From Bacillus sp. 2205SS5-2 (GTDB lineage Bacteria; Bacillota; Bacilli; Bacillales; Bacillaceae_K), in NCBI RefSeq assembly GCF_037024155.1, contig NZ_JAYKTS010000003.1, positions 124,001 through 188,000 of the forward strand: 64,000 nt of DNA, in the 5' to 3' direction. The first letter of the stretch is position 1; every line of letters begins with the position of its first letter. This document shows positions 24,927 to 32,916 of the stretch, in pieces. Under the pieces are notes generated by a model. It saw only the letters and a list, made by a program, of their open reading frames with translations. It was not told where the DNA came from and did not search any database. The translations under genes were made by a program, and so were the position numbers.

Positions 24927-25381
24927 TGATTGAAATAAAAAAAAACTAGATAGCCGATGCTTTAATTTAACCTTGCGATAGGAAAGAAATAGAAAATACA
25001 GCCTTATCATAACAAAAAAAGATAGCGCAAAATCCATACCCTAGGTCAGATCGAAAACAGTAACTTGAAGTAAGAAGGAGAAAACATGCTCAAATCGTTA
25101 TAGCTAATGGTTAGTTTGGGTAATCATAGCCACTTTTTGCATCATTCTAGACAGAGTTCTGATCATCTTTCCTCATTATTTGCAGGGTAATCTAGCAATA
25201 AAGTCTGTTTCCGGTTGATAACTACAAATAATATGAAAATAGCTTAGGTATAAAGAAAAACCACCTGACTTTGTAAAACATGAAATATACTAGAGAGAAA
25301 ATATACATTGAAGTCTGAAAGTTCACAATTTAGCCCAAAAAAGGGTTTGCAAATTACATAAATAGAGAATATAATAAATTA
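24927..25381. other. Intergenic, nothing recognised
   Basis: About 450 AT-rich bases with stops in all frames. No repeat end, gene or terminator recognised. The promoter of the LacI gene must lie near its right end. Confidence 0.4.
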
Positions 25382-25395
25382 CGAAAGCGCTTTCG
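25382..25395. promoter_or_regulatory. LacI/CcpA-type operator upstream of the lacI-family gene
   Basis: CGAAAGCGCTTTCG is a perfect 14-bp palindrome, 24 bases before the regulator start codon. It fits both a cre-like site and an autoregulatory LacI-family operator. Related sites lie at 26458, 26632 and 31244. Confidence 0.75.
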
Positions 25396-25419
25396 ATTTA
25401 TGGATGGAGTGAAAAACCA

Positions 25420-26427
25420 ATGGTTACAATTTACGATATCGCAAAGAAAACTGGTTTTTCAGTTACGACTGTTTCAAAAGCGATTAATAACTATTCCGAT
25501 GTTAGTGAAAAAACGAAAAAGTTGATTTTAGAAGCTGTAGAGGAAATGAAATACTTTCCGAACTCGTCGGCTAGAACTTTAACAACGAAAAAATCATGGA
25601 CTATTGGAGTTATTTTTGTCGAGTCACTTGGAATAGGGATTAAACATCCGTTTTTTAATGAAGTGATCGAGAGTTTTAAACAGTCTGTCGAGGTATTTGA
25701 TTACGATTTACTTTTTGCTTCACGAAATCTGCCGAAACATAACAAAAGTTATTTAGATCACTTTCGTTATCGTGGTGTAGATGGGGTAGTGGTCGTATGT
25801 TCTAATGTAGAAGATAAACAAGTGCAAGAGTTAATGAAAGATGCGATTCCGAGCGTGGTTATTGACTTAAATAGCCAAACATCAAGTGTGGTATTTTCTG
25901 ACAATGTTACTGGTAGTCAACTTGCCGTTGATTATTTATACTCATTGGGGCATAGAAAAATTGCTCATATTGCAGGACATGAAAAAACATTTGCAGGTCA
26001 ACAACGATTAAAAGGTTATATTGAAAGTATGAAAAGTTTGTCGTTAGATGTTCAAGAAGAGTATATAGTGAATGGAGATTATTTCTCACAAGAGGGCGGA
26101 TATCGGGCCATGAAGAAGCTTTTGAAGCTTGAATCTCGACCGACAGCCATTTACGCATCGAGTGATAGCATAGCCATAGGGGCAATTGAGGCGATTAAAG
26201 ATATAGGCCTTGATGTTCCACACGATTTCTCGATCATAGGTTTTGATGATATTGCTCTTGCTCAGCATGTGAGCCCTTCTTTAACCACAATTAAGCAACA
26301 AACCGATATTATCGGTCAAAAAGCAGCCGATCTTCTTCTCCAACAGATTAATCAAAAGGAGAAAGTGATCGAACAAATTCAAGTACCAGTTAAACTTATG
26401 GTGAGAAATAGCTGTAAAAGAATTTAA
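25420..26427 (+). CDS. LacI-family regulator of the beta-glucan locus
   Basis: 335 residues, standard LacI length. The N-terminal HTH is MVTIYDIAKKTGFSVTTVSK with the hinge helix NSSARTLTTKKSWTIGV; the remainder is a periplasmic-binding-protein-like sensor (YASSDSIAIGAIEAI, IGFDDIALAQHVSPSLTTI). It precedes an ABC importer and three glucan-active enzymes, so it probably represses them and is released by a beta-gluco-oligosaccharide; the ligand is inferred. Operator-like palindromes with a CGAAA...TTTCG framework lie before it and before the importer. Confidence 0.9.
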   Translation: MVTIYDIAKKTGFSVTTVSKAINNYSDVSEKTKKLILEAVEEMKYFPNSSARTLTTKKSWTIGVIFVESLGIGIKHPFFNEVIESFKQSVEVFDYDLLFASRNLPKHNKSYLDHFRYRGVDGVVVVCSNVEDKQVQELMKDAIPSVVIDLNSQTSSVVFSDNVTGSQLAVDYLYSLGHRKIAHIAGHEKTFAGQQRLKGYIESMKSLSLDVQEEYIVNGDYFSQEGGYRAMKKLLKLESRPTAIYASSDSIAIGAIEAIKDIGLDVPHDFSIIGFDDIALAQHVSPSLTTIKQQTDIIGQKAADLLLQQINQKEKVIEQIQVPVKLMVRNSCKRI

Positions 26428-26457
26428 CTTCTAATAAAGCTATTTTTTATTCCAAAG

Positions 26458-26471
26458 CGAAACCGGTTCAG
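26458..26471. promoter_or_regulatory. Operator-like site downstream of the lacI gene
   Basis: CGAAACCGGTTCAG resembles the other sites of this locus (CGAAACCGCTTTCG at 26632); one half-site is imperfect. It lies about 260 bases before the importer start codon. Confidence 0.5.
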
Positions 26472-26505
26472 AAAAATGAGTTTCTTCTCTTTTTTACATA
26501 AATTT

Positions 26506-26541
26506 CACAAATCAATCAGTAGATGTAGTGATTGATTTGTG
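26506..26541 (+). terminator. Strong hairpin after lacI gene, possible terminator
   Basis: CACAAATCAATCA and TGATTGATTTGTG make a 13-bp perfect stem with a 10-base loop, but no T-run follows, so it may be a weak terminator or a binding site. Confidence 0.45.
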
Positions 26542-26631
26542 AATTATATTGAAAATCTATGTTTAACCTGCTTGTTACGGTAAAAATAGGGAAGCGTTAT
26601 AAGTTAATTAGCTGCTTTTTTTAACCAAAAA

Positions 26632-26645
26632 CGAAACCGCTTTCG
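26632..26645. promoter_or_regulatory. Operator-like site upstream of the ABC importer
   Basis: CGAAACCGCTTTCG is a near-palindrome, 75 bases before the binding-protein start codon, in the position expected for a repressor site at the main operon promoter. Confidence 0.7.
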
Positions 26646-26719
26646 AATTAATAGATTTGGTAATTCAGGTGGCTAGCTAGCATCTATTACAATAAAGAAA
26701 ACATAATGGGGGTATTAAG

Positions 26720-28054
26720 ATGAAACGATGGATTCATATGCTTTTAGCTCTTACATTAATGGCAGGAATTATTGCTGGGTGTTCTTCAAGTAATGAAGCA
26801 AACTCAGACGGAGGTAAAAAAGATAGCAAAGTATTAAAGGTTTGGTCCTTTACAGATGAACTACAAAAAGGTGCAATTAAAACATTTGAAGATAAGCATG
26901 ATGTGAAGGTGGAACTAACCATTGTTCCTATCGCTGATTATCCAACAAAAATCAAGCCCGTTCTTGAAAGTGGCGTTGGAGCACCAGACGTATTCACCGG
27001 AGAAGTTGCTTTCTTAAAACAGTGGACAGAGCGAGATTACTGGGAAAACTTATCTGAAGAGCCTTACAACGTAGATGAATGGGAAGAGGATTATATCCCA
27101 TATGTATATGATTTAGGGAAAGATTCAGAAGGAAATGTTAAAGCATTATCTTGGCAGACAACTCCAGGTGGAATTTTCTATCGCCGTAGTATTGCTAAAG
27201 ACGTGTTAGGTACAGATGATCCTACTGAAATTGGAAATATGATGAGCACGTGGGATGGACTGTTTGAAGTCGGAGAAAAGTTAAAACAAGAAGGAGTTCG
27301 CTTATTTCCTGATGAAGGAGCTATTCGCTGGTTCGCAAGAGGGGTAGATTCTACACCATGGGTGGACGAGAACAAAGAATTAGTCATGACTCAAGCAAAA
27401 TTAGATTATTTCGATCAAGCAAAACAACTTCGTGATAAAGATTATACAGCATTTGCACCAGAATGGTCACCATCTTGGTTCGCTTCTATGAACGGTGAGA
27501 TTGCCTATAACGGCGGATGGGAAGAAGTAAAAGAAGATTCTGGAGACAAAACAGAAGTATTCTCTTATGCTCTACCAACATGGGGATTGCATAGTGTTCT
27601 TAAACCAAGTGGAGAAGATACTGCTGGTGATTGGGCTGTTACATCTGGACCAAATCCGTATTTCTGGGGTGGTACATGGTTAGGGATTTACAAAGGATCG
27701 GATAAAAAAGATTTAGCGTTTGAATTCGTTAAAATGATGACACATGATGAAGAATTCTTAACGGACTGGGCGAACGAAACAGGAGACGTATTATCATATC
27801 TTCCTGTAACTTCAAAGATTAAAGATGATTTCAATGAAGATTTCTTGGGTGGACAAAATAACTATACATTCTTCTTAGAGCAAGCAAAAGCAATTGATGC
27901 AAAGGCTGTAACCAAATATGATCAAGAAATTGATACATTATTAGGCGCACATGTAAGCGAATATGTGGATGGCAAAAAGACGAAAGATGAAGCGATTCAA
28001 GATTTCTATAAAGCTGTTAAGAACGCCTATCCAGATATCAAAACACCTAAATAA
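26720..28054 (+). CDS. ABC sugar-binding lipoprotein
   Basis: 444 residues of the family 1 extracellular solute-binding type. The signal ends in a lipobox (GIIAGC) with the lipid-modified Cys at residue 21, followed by SSSNEANSDGG. Typical segments are VLKVWSFTDELQKGAIKTFE, APDVFTGEVAFLKQWTERDY and FFGT-like WGGTWLGIYKGSDKKDLAFE. It should capture an oligosaccharide, probably a beta-gluco-oligosaccharide given the enzymes downstream. GGGGG lies 8 bases before the ATG. A stable hairpin (28073-28111) separates it from the permease genes, as is common when the binding protein is made in excess. Confidence 0.9.
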   Translation: MKRWIHMLLALTLMAGIIAGCSSSNEANSDGGKKDSKVLKVWSFTDELQKGAIKTFEDKHDVKVELTIVPIADYPTKIKPVLESGVGAPDVFTGEVAFLKQWTERDYWENLSEEPYNVDEWEEDYIPYVYDLGKDSEGNVKALSWQTTPGGIFYRRSIAKDVLGTDDPTEIGNMMSTWDGLFEVGEKLKQEGVRLFPDEGAIRWFARGVDSTPWVDENKELVMTQAKLDYFDQAKQLRDKDYTAFAPEWSPSWFASMNGEIAYNGGWEEVKEDSGDKTEVFSYALPTWGLHSVLKPSGEDTAGDWAVTSGPNPYFWGGTWLGIYKGSDKKDLAFEFVKMMTHDEEFLTDWANETGDVLSYLPVTSKIKDDFNEDFLGGQNNYTFFLEQAKAIDAKAVTKYDQEIDTLLGAHVSEYVDGKKTKDEAIQDFYKAVKNAYPDIKTPK

Positions 28055-28072
28055 AAAAGAGTGTGAAACAGT

Positions 28073-28111
28073 AAATGAGGATAGATTTGTTTTTAAGGTC
28101 TATCCTCATTT
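28073..28111 (+). terminator. Intercistronic hairpin between binding protein and permease
   Basis: AAATGAGGATAGA and TCTATCCTCATTT form a 13-bp perfect stem, loop 13 bases. With only a weak T-run after it, partial termination or mRNA stabilisation of the upstream cistron is likely. Confidence 0.65.
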
Positions 28112-28141
28112 ATTTCAGTAATGAGAAAGAGGGAATATATT

Positions 28142-29044
28142 ATGAAAAACATCAATTACAAAGGTTATTTCTTTGTAGCACCATTCTTTTTAATCTTCCT
28201 CGTCTTTAACATTTACCCTGTTCTCCTAACTTTTTATTATACCTTCACACATTATGAAGGATATGGGAGTCCAGAATTTATTGGTCTAGAAAACTATATC
28301 CGAATATTTTCTGATACATATTTTTATGAAGCATTTTTTAACACCTTAAAAATTTGGGGATTAAACTTCACGTTACAGCTTGGGATCGCGCTACTACTGG
28401 CAGCTTTGTTCTCGGATTTACGCTTTAGAATGAAGGGGTTAGGATTTTTTCGAGCGATATTTTACTTACCGAATTTAATTACCATTAGCTCGGTTGCAAT
28501 TTTATTTAATATTATGCTTGATTGGCAATACGGATCGATTAATCAATTTTTATTGAAATTAGGAATTATTGGCGAGCCAATTAACTGGCTAAATGAACCG
28601 ATTACTGCACAAGTTTCGGTAGCCCTAATCTTAACTTGGATGTGGTTTGGTTATACGTTTATCGTGTTAATGGCCGGGGTGTCAGGTATTTCAAAGGAAT
28701 ACTACGAAGCTGCTTTGATCGATGGCGCAAACCGTTGGCAAACGTTTACACAAATTACATTACCTTTATTAAAACCAATTATGCTTTATGTGTTAATTAC
28801 GTCTTTAATTGGTGGTTTGCAGTTATTTGACTTACCAATGCTGATTACAGATGGTTTAGGAGAACCTGAAGGCGCATTAAACACGTTGGTGTTGTATTTA
28901 TACAACCAAGCATTCCGTTACAATAATTATGGCTACGCAGCGACGATTGCTTACGCGCTATTCTTGATTACTGTAATATTCTCAGCCATTACATTCAAAT
29001 CCATGTACCGCGATGTAAAAGCGACGAAGAATCGGGGTAAATAA
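28142..29044 (+). CDS. ABC sugar permease, MalF-like
   Basis: About 300 residues with six predicted membrane helices and the EAA loop YYEAALIDGANRWQTFTQITLPLLKP, which contacts the ATPase. The start at 28142 (MKNINYKGYFFVAPFF) has an AGAGGGA site; an ATG at 28121 overlaps that site. It overlaps the next permease gene. No ATP-binding subunit is encoded in this locus, so a shared ATPase of the MsmX type, known to energise several Bacillus sugar importers, is inferred. Confidence 0.9.
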   Translation: MKNINYKGYFFVAPFFLIFLVFNIYPVLLTFYYTFTHYEGYGSPEFIGLENYIRIFSDTYFYEAFFNTLKIWGLNFTLQLGIALLLAALFSDLRFRMKGLGFFRAIFYLPNLITISSVAILFNIMLDWQYGSINQFLLKLGIIGEPINWLNEPITAQVSVALILTWMWFGYTFIVLMAGVSGISKEYYEAALIDGANRWQTFTQITLPLLKPIMLYVLITSLIGGLQLFDLPMLITDGLGEPEGALNTLVLYLYNQAFRYNNYGYAATIAYALFLITVIFSAITFKSMYRDVKATKNRGK

Positions 29045-29877
29045 TGATGAATTCCAAAAAGAACTTTAAAAAAATAATCATTTATACATTATTAATTGTG
29101 CTAGCGGTGATCAGCATCATTCCATTCTATATGATGATAATCAATGCAACGAGAGATAATAAAGATATTATTATGGGTTTTAGCTTTCTTCCAGGCAGCA
29201 GTCTTGTTGAAAACTACAAAACGATGATGGATTATGTGAACATCTGGATTGGATTTAAAAATAGTTTGATTGTTTCAGTTTCGGTCACCATTTTAAGTGG
29301 CTATTTCTCGGCCTTAACTGCTTATGGATTTGCGGTATACGATTTTAAAGGGAAAAAATATTTATTCCTCTTTATGCTATTAATGATGATGGTTCCAGGG
29401 CAGTTAGGATTAATCGGGTTTTATGAATTAAACAAAGTACTAGGTACTCTTGATACGTATATCCCATTAATTGTTCCAGCAATTGCAAGTCCATTTGTCG
29501 TGTTCTTCTTACGACAATATTTAGCTACGACTCTTCATCCATCACTATTAGAGGCAGCTAGAATGGATGGGGCTGGGGAGCTTAAAATTTTTCATACGGT
29601 TGCATTGCCAATTATGATGCCAGCAGTAGCAACAATGTCAATCTTCACTTTTATTGGATCTTGGAATAACTATATTGTTCCATTAGTGGTGTTGTTCTCA
29701 CCAGAAAAATACACACTTCCAGTTTTAATGGGATTCTTAAGAGGCTCTCAAGTAGCTCAAAACTTAGGTTCCTTGTATTTAGGGATTGCGATATCGGTTG
29801 TGCCAATTATGGTCGCATTCTTGTTCTTCTCTAAGTACATTATTAGCAGTATTTCAGCAGGATCTATTAAAGGATAA
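29044..29877 (+). CDS. ABC sugar permease, MalG-like
   Basis: 277 residues, six membrane helices and an EAA loop (LLEAARMDGAGELKIFHTVALPIMMPAV). The start overlaps the stop of the first permease (TAATGATG), so the pair is translationally coupled. With the binding protein it forms a CUT1-type importer. Confidence 0.9.
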   Translation: MMNSKKNFKKIIIYTLLIVLAVISIIPFYMMIINATRDNKDIIMGFSFLPGSSLVENYKTMMDYVNIWIGFKNSLIVSVSVTILSGYFSALTAYGFAVYDFKGKKYLFLFMLLMMMVPGQLGLIGFYELNKVLGTLDTYIPLIVPAIASPFVVFFLRQYLATTLHPSLLEAARMDGAGELKIFHTVALPIMMPAVATMSIFTFIGSWNNYIVPLVVLFSPEKYTLPVLMGFLRGSQVAQNLGSLYLGIAISVVPIMVAFLFFSKYIISSISAGSIKG

Positions 29878-29890
29878 TGAGGTGTAAGAT

Positions 29891-31225
29891 ATGAAACATT
29901 TTTCACGAAATTTTATTTTTGGAACAGCCACGTCATCATATCAAATAGAAGGAGCAACAACAGCTGATGGTCGTACCCCTTCTATTTGGGACACTTTCTC
30001 AAAAACTCCGGGGAAAGTGTTAAACGGAGACACGGGGGATGTCGCTTGTGATCATTACAATCGAGTGGAAGAAGACATTGAGATCATCAAACGTCTCGGT
30101 GTAGATTCGTATCGATTTTCAATTGCGTGGCCACGTGTTTTTCCAAAACAAGGACAGTACAATCCAGAAGGTATGGAATTTTATAAAAAATTAGCTTCAG
30201 GTCTACTAGAAGCTGGAATTAAGCCTTTCGTCACTATCTATCACTGGGATTTGCCGCAATGGGCCGATGATCAAGGTGGTTGGGTAAACCGCGCTTCGGT
30301 CGATTGGTTTATGGAATTTGCTAAAAAATGTTTTGAAGAGTTAGATGAGTATGTTTCGATGTGGATCACTCATAATGAACCTTGGTGTGCAGCGTTACTT
30401 GGATACCATCAAGGCGAGCATGCTCCAGGGCACCGCAATATGGATGAAGCCGTTCGCGCGTCTCATCACATTCTTCTCTCACACGGAAAGGCCGTTCAAT
30501 TCTATAAAGAAACGATTCAAGCGACAAAACCGATTGGCATCACACTTAACCTTTCACCAATCTATGCTGCTAGTGATAGTGCGAATGATCTGTTAGCTGC
30601 AAATAACTTTGATGGATATTTGAATCGCTGGTTTTTAGATCCAATCTTTAAAGGTCACTATCCAATGGATATGATGAACTTGTACTCCAAGTACGTTCAT
30701 TCCTATGACTTTATCCATGCTGGAGATTTAGACGTAATTTCTACACCAATCGATTTCTTTGGTATTAATTATTATAATCGTGCCCTAATAGAATATTCAG
30801 CTGCAGAAGATTTCTTATTCACGTCAGCTTACTCAGATTATGAAAAGTCTGGAATGGGGTGGGATATAGCACCAACCGAGTTTAAAGAATTAATTCATCG
30901 ACTTCGAAAAGAATATACTAGTCTACCAATTTACATTACAGAAAACGGTGCAGCTTATGACGATGTACTAGAAGAAGATGGTCGTGTTCATGATGCTAAA
31001 AGAGTAGACTATATTGAAAAACATTTGTCTGCTGTTGCTCAATTGAATGAAGAGCGTATGAATATTGCTGGTTATTATCTGTGGTCGATGCTGGATAATT
31101 TTGAATGGGCATTTGGTTATGAGAAGCGATTTGGCATTACGTATGTAGATTTTAAAACACAAGAAAGATATTTAAAGGATAGTGCAATAAGATATGCAGA
31201 GATTATCAAAAATCGTTCCATATAA
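29891..31225 (+). CDS. GH1 beta-glucosidase, cytoplasmic
   Basis: 444 residues, full length for GH1. The acid/base is Glu163 in ITHNEPW and the nucleophile Glu351 in YITENGAAYDD. Other signatures are FIFGTATSSYQIEGA at the N-terminus, FSIAWPRVFP, and YYLWSMLDNFEWAFGYEKRFG. No signal peptide. Import through an ABC system instead of a PTS argues for a plain beta-glucosidase rather than a 6-phospho-beta-glucosidase. It starts 13 bases after the permease gene with a TGAGGTG site, so it is in the same operon. It would release glucose from imported oligosaccharides. Confidence 0.92.
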   Translation: MKHFSRNFIFGTATSSYQIEGATTADGRTPSIWDTFSKTPGKVLNGDTGDVACDHYNRVEEDIEIIKRLGVDSYRFSIAWPRVFPKQGQYNPEGMEFYKKLASGLLEAGIKPFVTIYHWDLPQWADDQGGWVNRASVDWFMEFAKKCFEELDEYVSMWITHNEPWCAALLGYHQGEHAPGHRNMDEAVRASHHILLSHGKAVQFYKETIQATKPIGITLNLSPIYAASDSANDLLAANNFDGYLNRWFLDPIFKGHYPMDMMNLYSKYVHSYDFIHAGDLDVISTPIDFFGINYYNRALIEYSAAEDFLFTSAYSDYEKSGMGWDIAPTEFKELIHRLRKEYTSLPIYITENGAAYDDVLEEDGRVHDAKRVDYIEKHLSAVAQLNEERMNIAGYYLWSMLDNFEWAFGYEKRFGITYVDFKTQERYLKDSAIRYAEIIKNRSI

Positions 31226-31243
31226 GCAATATGACAAGGAAAA

Positions 31244-31257
31244 CGAAACCGATTTAG
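31244..31257. promoter_or_regulatory. Operator-like site upstream of the GH30 gene
   Basis: CGAAACCGATTTAG shares its first half with the other sites of the locus. It lies between GH1 and GH30, which suggests an additional controlled promoter. Confidence 0.5.
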
Positions 31258-31305
31258 AAAAACCGTAGCTTTGAGATGAGAATGATAATAGGATGTGTAT
31301 AGACT

Positions 31306-32646
31306 ATGTCAAAAATAACCATGATTCTTACAGCAAAAGATACTGAAGATCGCTTAACAGAGAAAGAGCATCTAGTTTTTTCAGAAAACAAACAAAGAAA
31401 TCCAGTAGATATTGTCGTATCTCTAGATGAAACCTATCAAACGATGGTTGGATTTGGAGGTGCCTTCACAGAGGCTGCAGCATATACACTTGCCCAAATG
31501 CCTAAAGAAAAACGCCAAGAAGCGATTGAGAGCTATTTTGACGAAAAGAAAGGTTTAGGGTACAACATAGGTCGAGTTCATATTCATAGCTGTGATTTTG
31601 CTCTAGAAAATTACACGTACGTGGAAGAGAATGATCAAGAACTAGCTACGTTTGATATTGCAAGAGACCATCAATGGGTGATTCCAATGATTAAGGATGC
31701 AATGAAGGCAAAAGGGGGAAGTATTCCGTTATTAGCTTCTCCTTGGAGCCCTCCTGCTTGGATGAAGTCGAACCAGGAAATGAATAATGGTGGAAAACTG
31801 CTTCCAGAGTTCAGAGATACATGGGCTTCTTATTATACGGAATTTATTAAAGCCTACCAGAAGGAAGACCTCGACATTTGGGGGATTTCGGTCCAAAACG
31901 AACCAGCAGCCGTTCAAGTGTGGGATTCGTGTATTTATACCGCCGAAGAAGAACGTGATTTTGTGAAAAATCATTTAGGGCCGATTATGCACGAAGCGGA
32001 CTTATCGGATGTAAATATCATTATTTGGGACCATAACCGCGACTTGATTGTTGAGCGAGCTTCTACCGTTCTAGAGGACCCAGAGGCAGCGAAATATGTT
32101 TGGGGAACAGGTCTACACTGGTATGTGAGTGAAGAATTCGAGAATGTAGGCGAAGTTCATCATCGCTTCCCGGATAAACACTTATTATTTACCGAGGGCT
32201 GTCAAGAAGGTGGTGTAAAGCTAGGCGAGTGGTTTACAGGGGAACGTTATGGTCGAAATATGATCGGTGATCTCAATAATTGGGTAGAGGGTTACTTGGA
32301 TTGGAACTTGGTTCTAAATGAAGAAGGCGGTCCGAATCATGTCGGCAACCTATGTGATGCCCCAATTATTGCCGATACGAAAACAAAGGAATTACACTAT
32401 AATAGTTCCTTTTATTATATCGGCCACTTCAGCAAATATATTCGACCGGGTGCGGTACGGGTGAAAATTGAAAATAGTAGTGAGTGCATACAGACAACAG
32501 GATTCTTAAATGAAGATGGATCAGTTGTCGTCGTAGCGATGAACGAAAGTGACCAAGCAACTGCTTTTACGATGGGATATATGGAAGATGTATGTGAAAC
32601 GGATTTACCTCCGCATTCAATCGCGACTTTTATTTTCACTAAATAA
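31306..32646 (+). CDS. GH30 family glucan hydrolase, cytoplasmic
   Basis: 446 residues. Typical GH30 features are VGFGGAFTEAAAYTLAQM, LGYNIGRVHIHSCDF, SPWSPPAWMKSN, the acid/base Glu199 in ISVQNEPAAVQVWDS and the nucleophile Glu297 in LLFTEGCQ, with the C-terminal beta-sandwich. GH30 includes glucosylceramidases and endo- or exo-beta-1,6-glucanases; bacterial cytoplasmic members near sugar importers often act on beta-1,6-linked gluco-oligosaccharides. There is no signal peptide. The ribosome binding site is weak (AGGATG). Confidence 0.88.
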   Translation: MSKITMILTAKDTEDRLTEKEHLVFSENKQRNPVDIVVSLDETYQTMVGFGGAFTEAAAYTLAQMPKEKRQEAIESYFDEKKGLGYNIGRVHIHSCDFALENYTYVEENDQELATFDIARDHQWVIPMIKDAMKAKGGSIPLLASPWSPPAWMKSNQEMNNGGKLLPEFRDTWASYYTEFIKAYQKEDLDIWGISVQNEPAAVQVWDSCIYTAEEERDFVKNHLGPIMHEADLSDVNIIIWDHNRDLIVERASTVLEDPEAAKYVWGTGLHWYVSEEFENVGEVHHRFPDKHLLFTEGCQEGGVKLGEWFTGERYGRNMIGDLNNWVEGYLDWNLVLNEEGGPNHVGNLCDAPIIADTKTKELHYNSSFYYIGHFSKYIRPGAVRVKIENSSECIQTTGFLNEDGSVVVVAMNESDQATAFTMGYMEDVCETDLPPHSIATFIFTK

Positions 32647-32671
32647 GTTCTTTTTCAAGAAAATACAAGGG

Positions 32672-32706
32672 GCGGATCGAGAACTCTCTCAGGTCCGTTT
32701 TTTGTA
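32672..32706 (+). terminator. Terminator after the GH30 gene
   Basis: CGGATC and GGTCCG pair around GAGAACTCTCTC, followed by a run of T. It lies 26 bases after the stop codon. The following 210 bases lead to the GH161-like gene, so that gene likely has its own promoter. Confidence 0.65.
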
Positions 32707-32916
32707 TGAATGGTAGATATGCGATGAGTCCGAGTTGTTTTTAAATATTTTGTTGTTTTTTGGATAGAGGAGGATCCCCCTAATAAGGGACTGTTTCTTC
32801 GTTATTTTCCCATCTCAATAAACTATTCATTCAACTTTCATTAAGGAGTAGAGAATAAAAGTGTAACAAAAAATGCGAAAAGAGCTTGAATAAAAAACGT
32901 TAGGTGGAAAAAGTTC

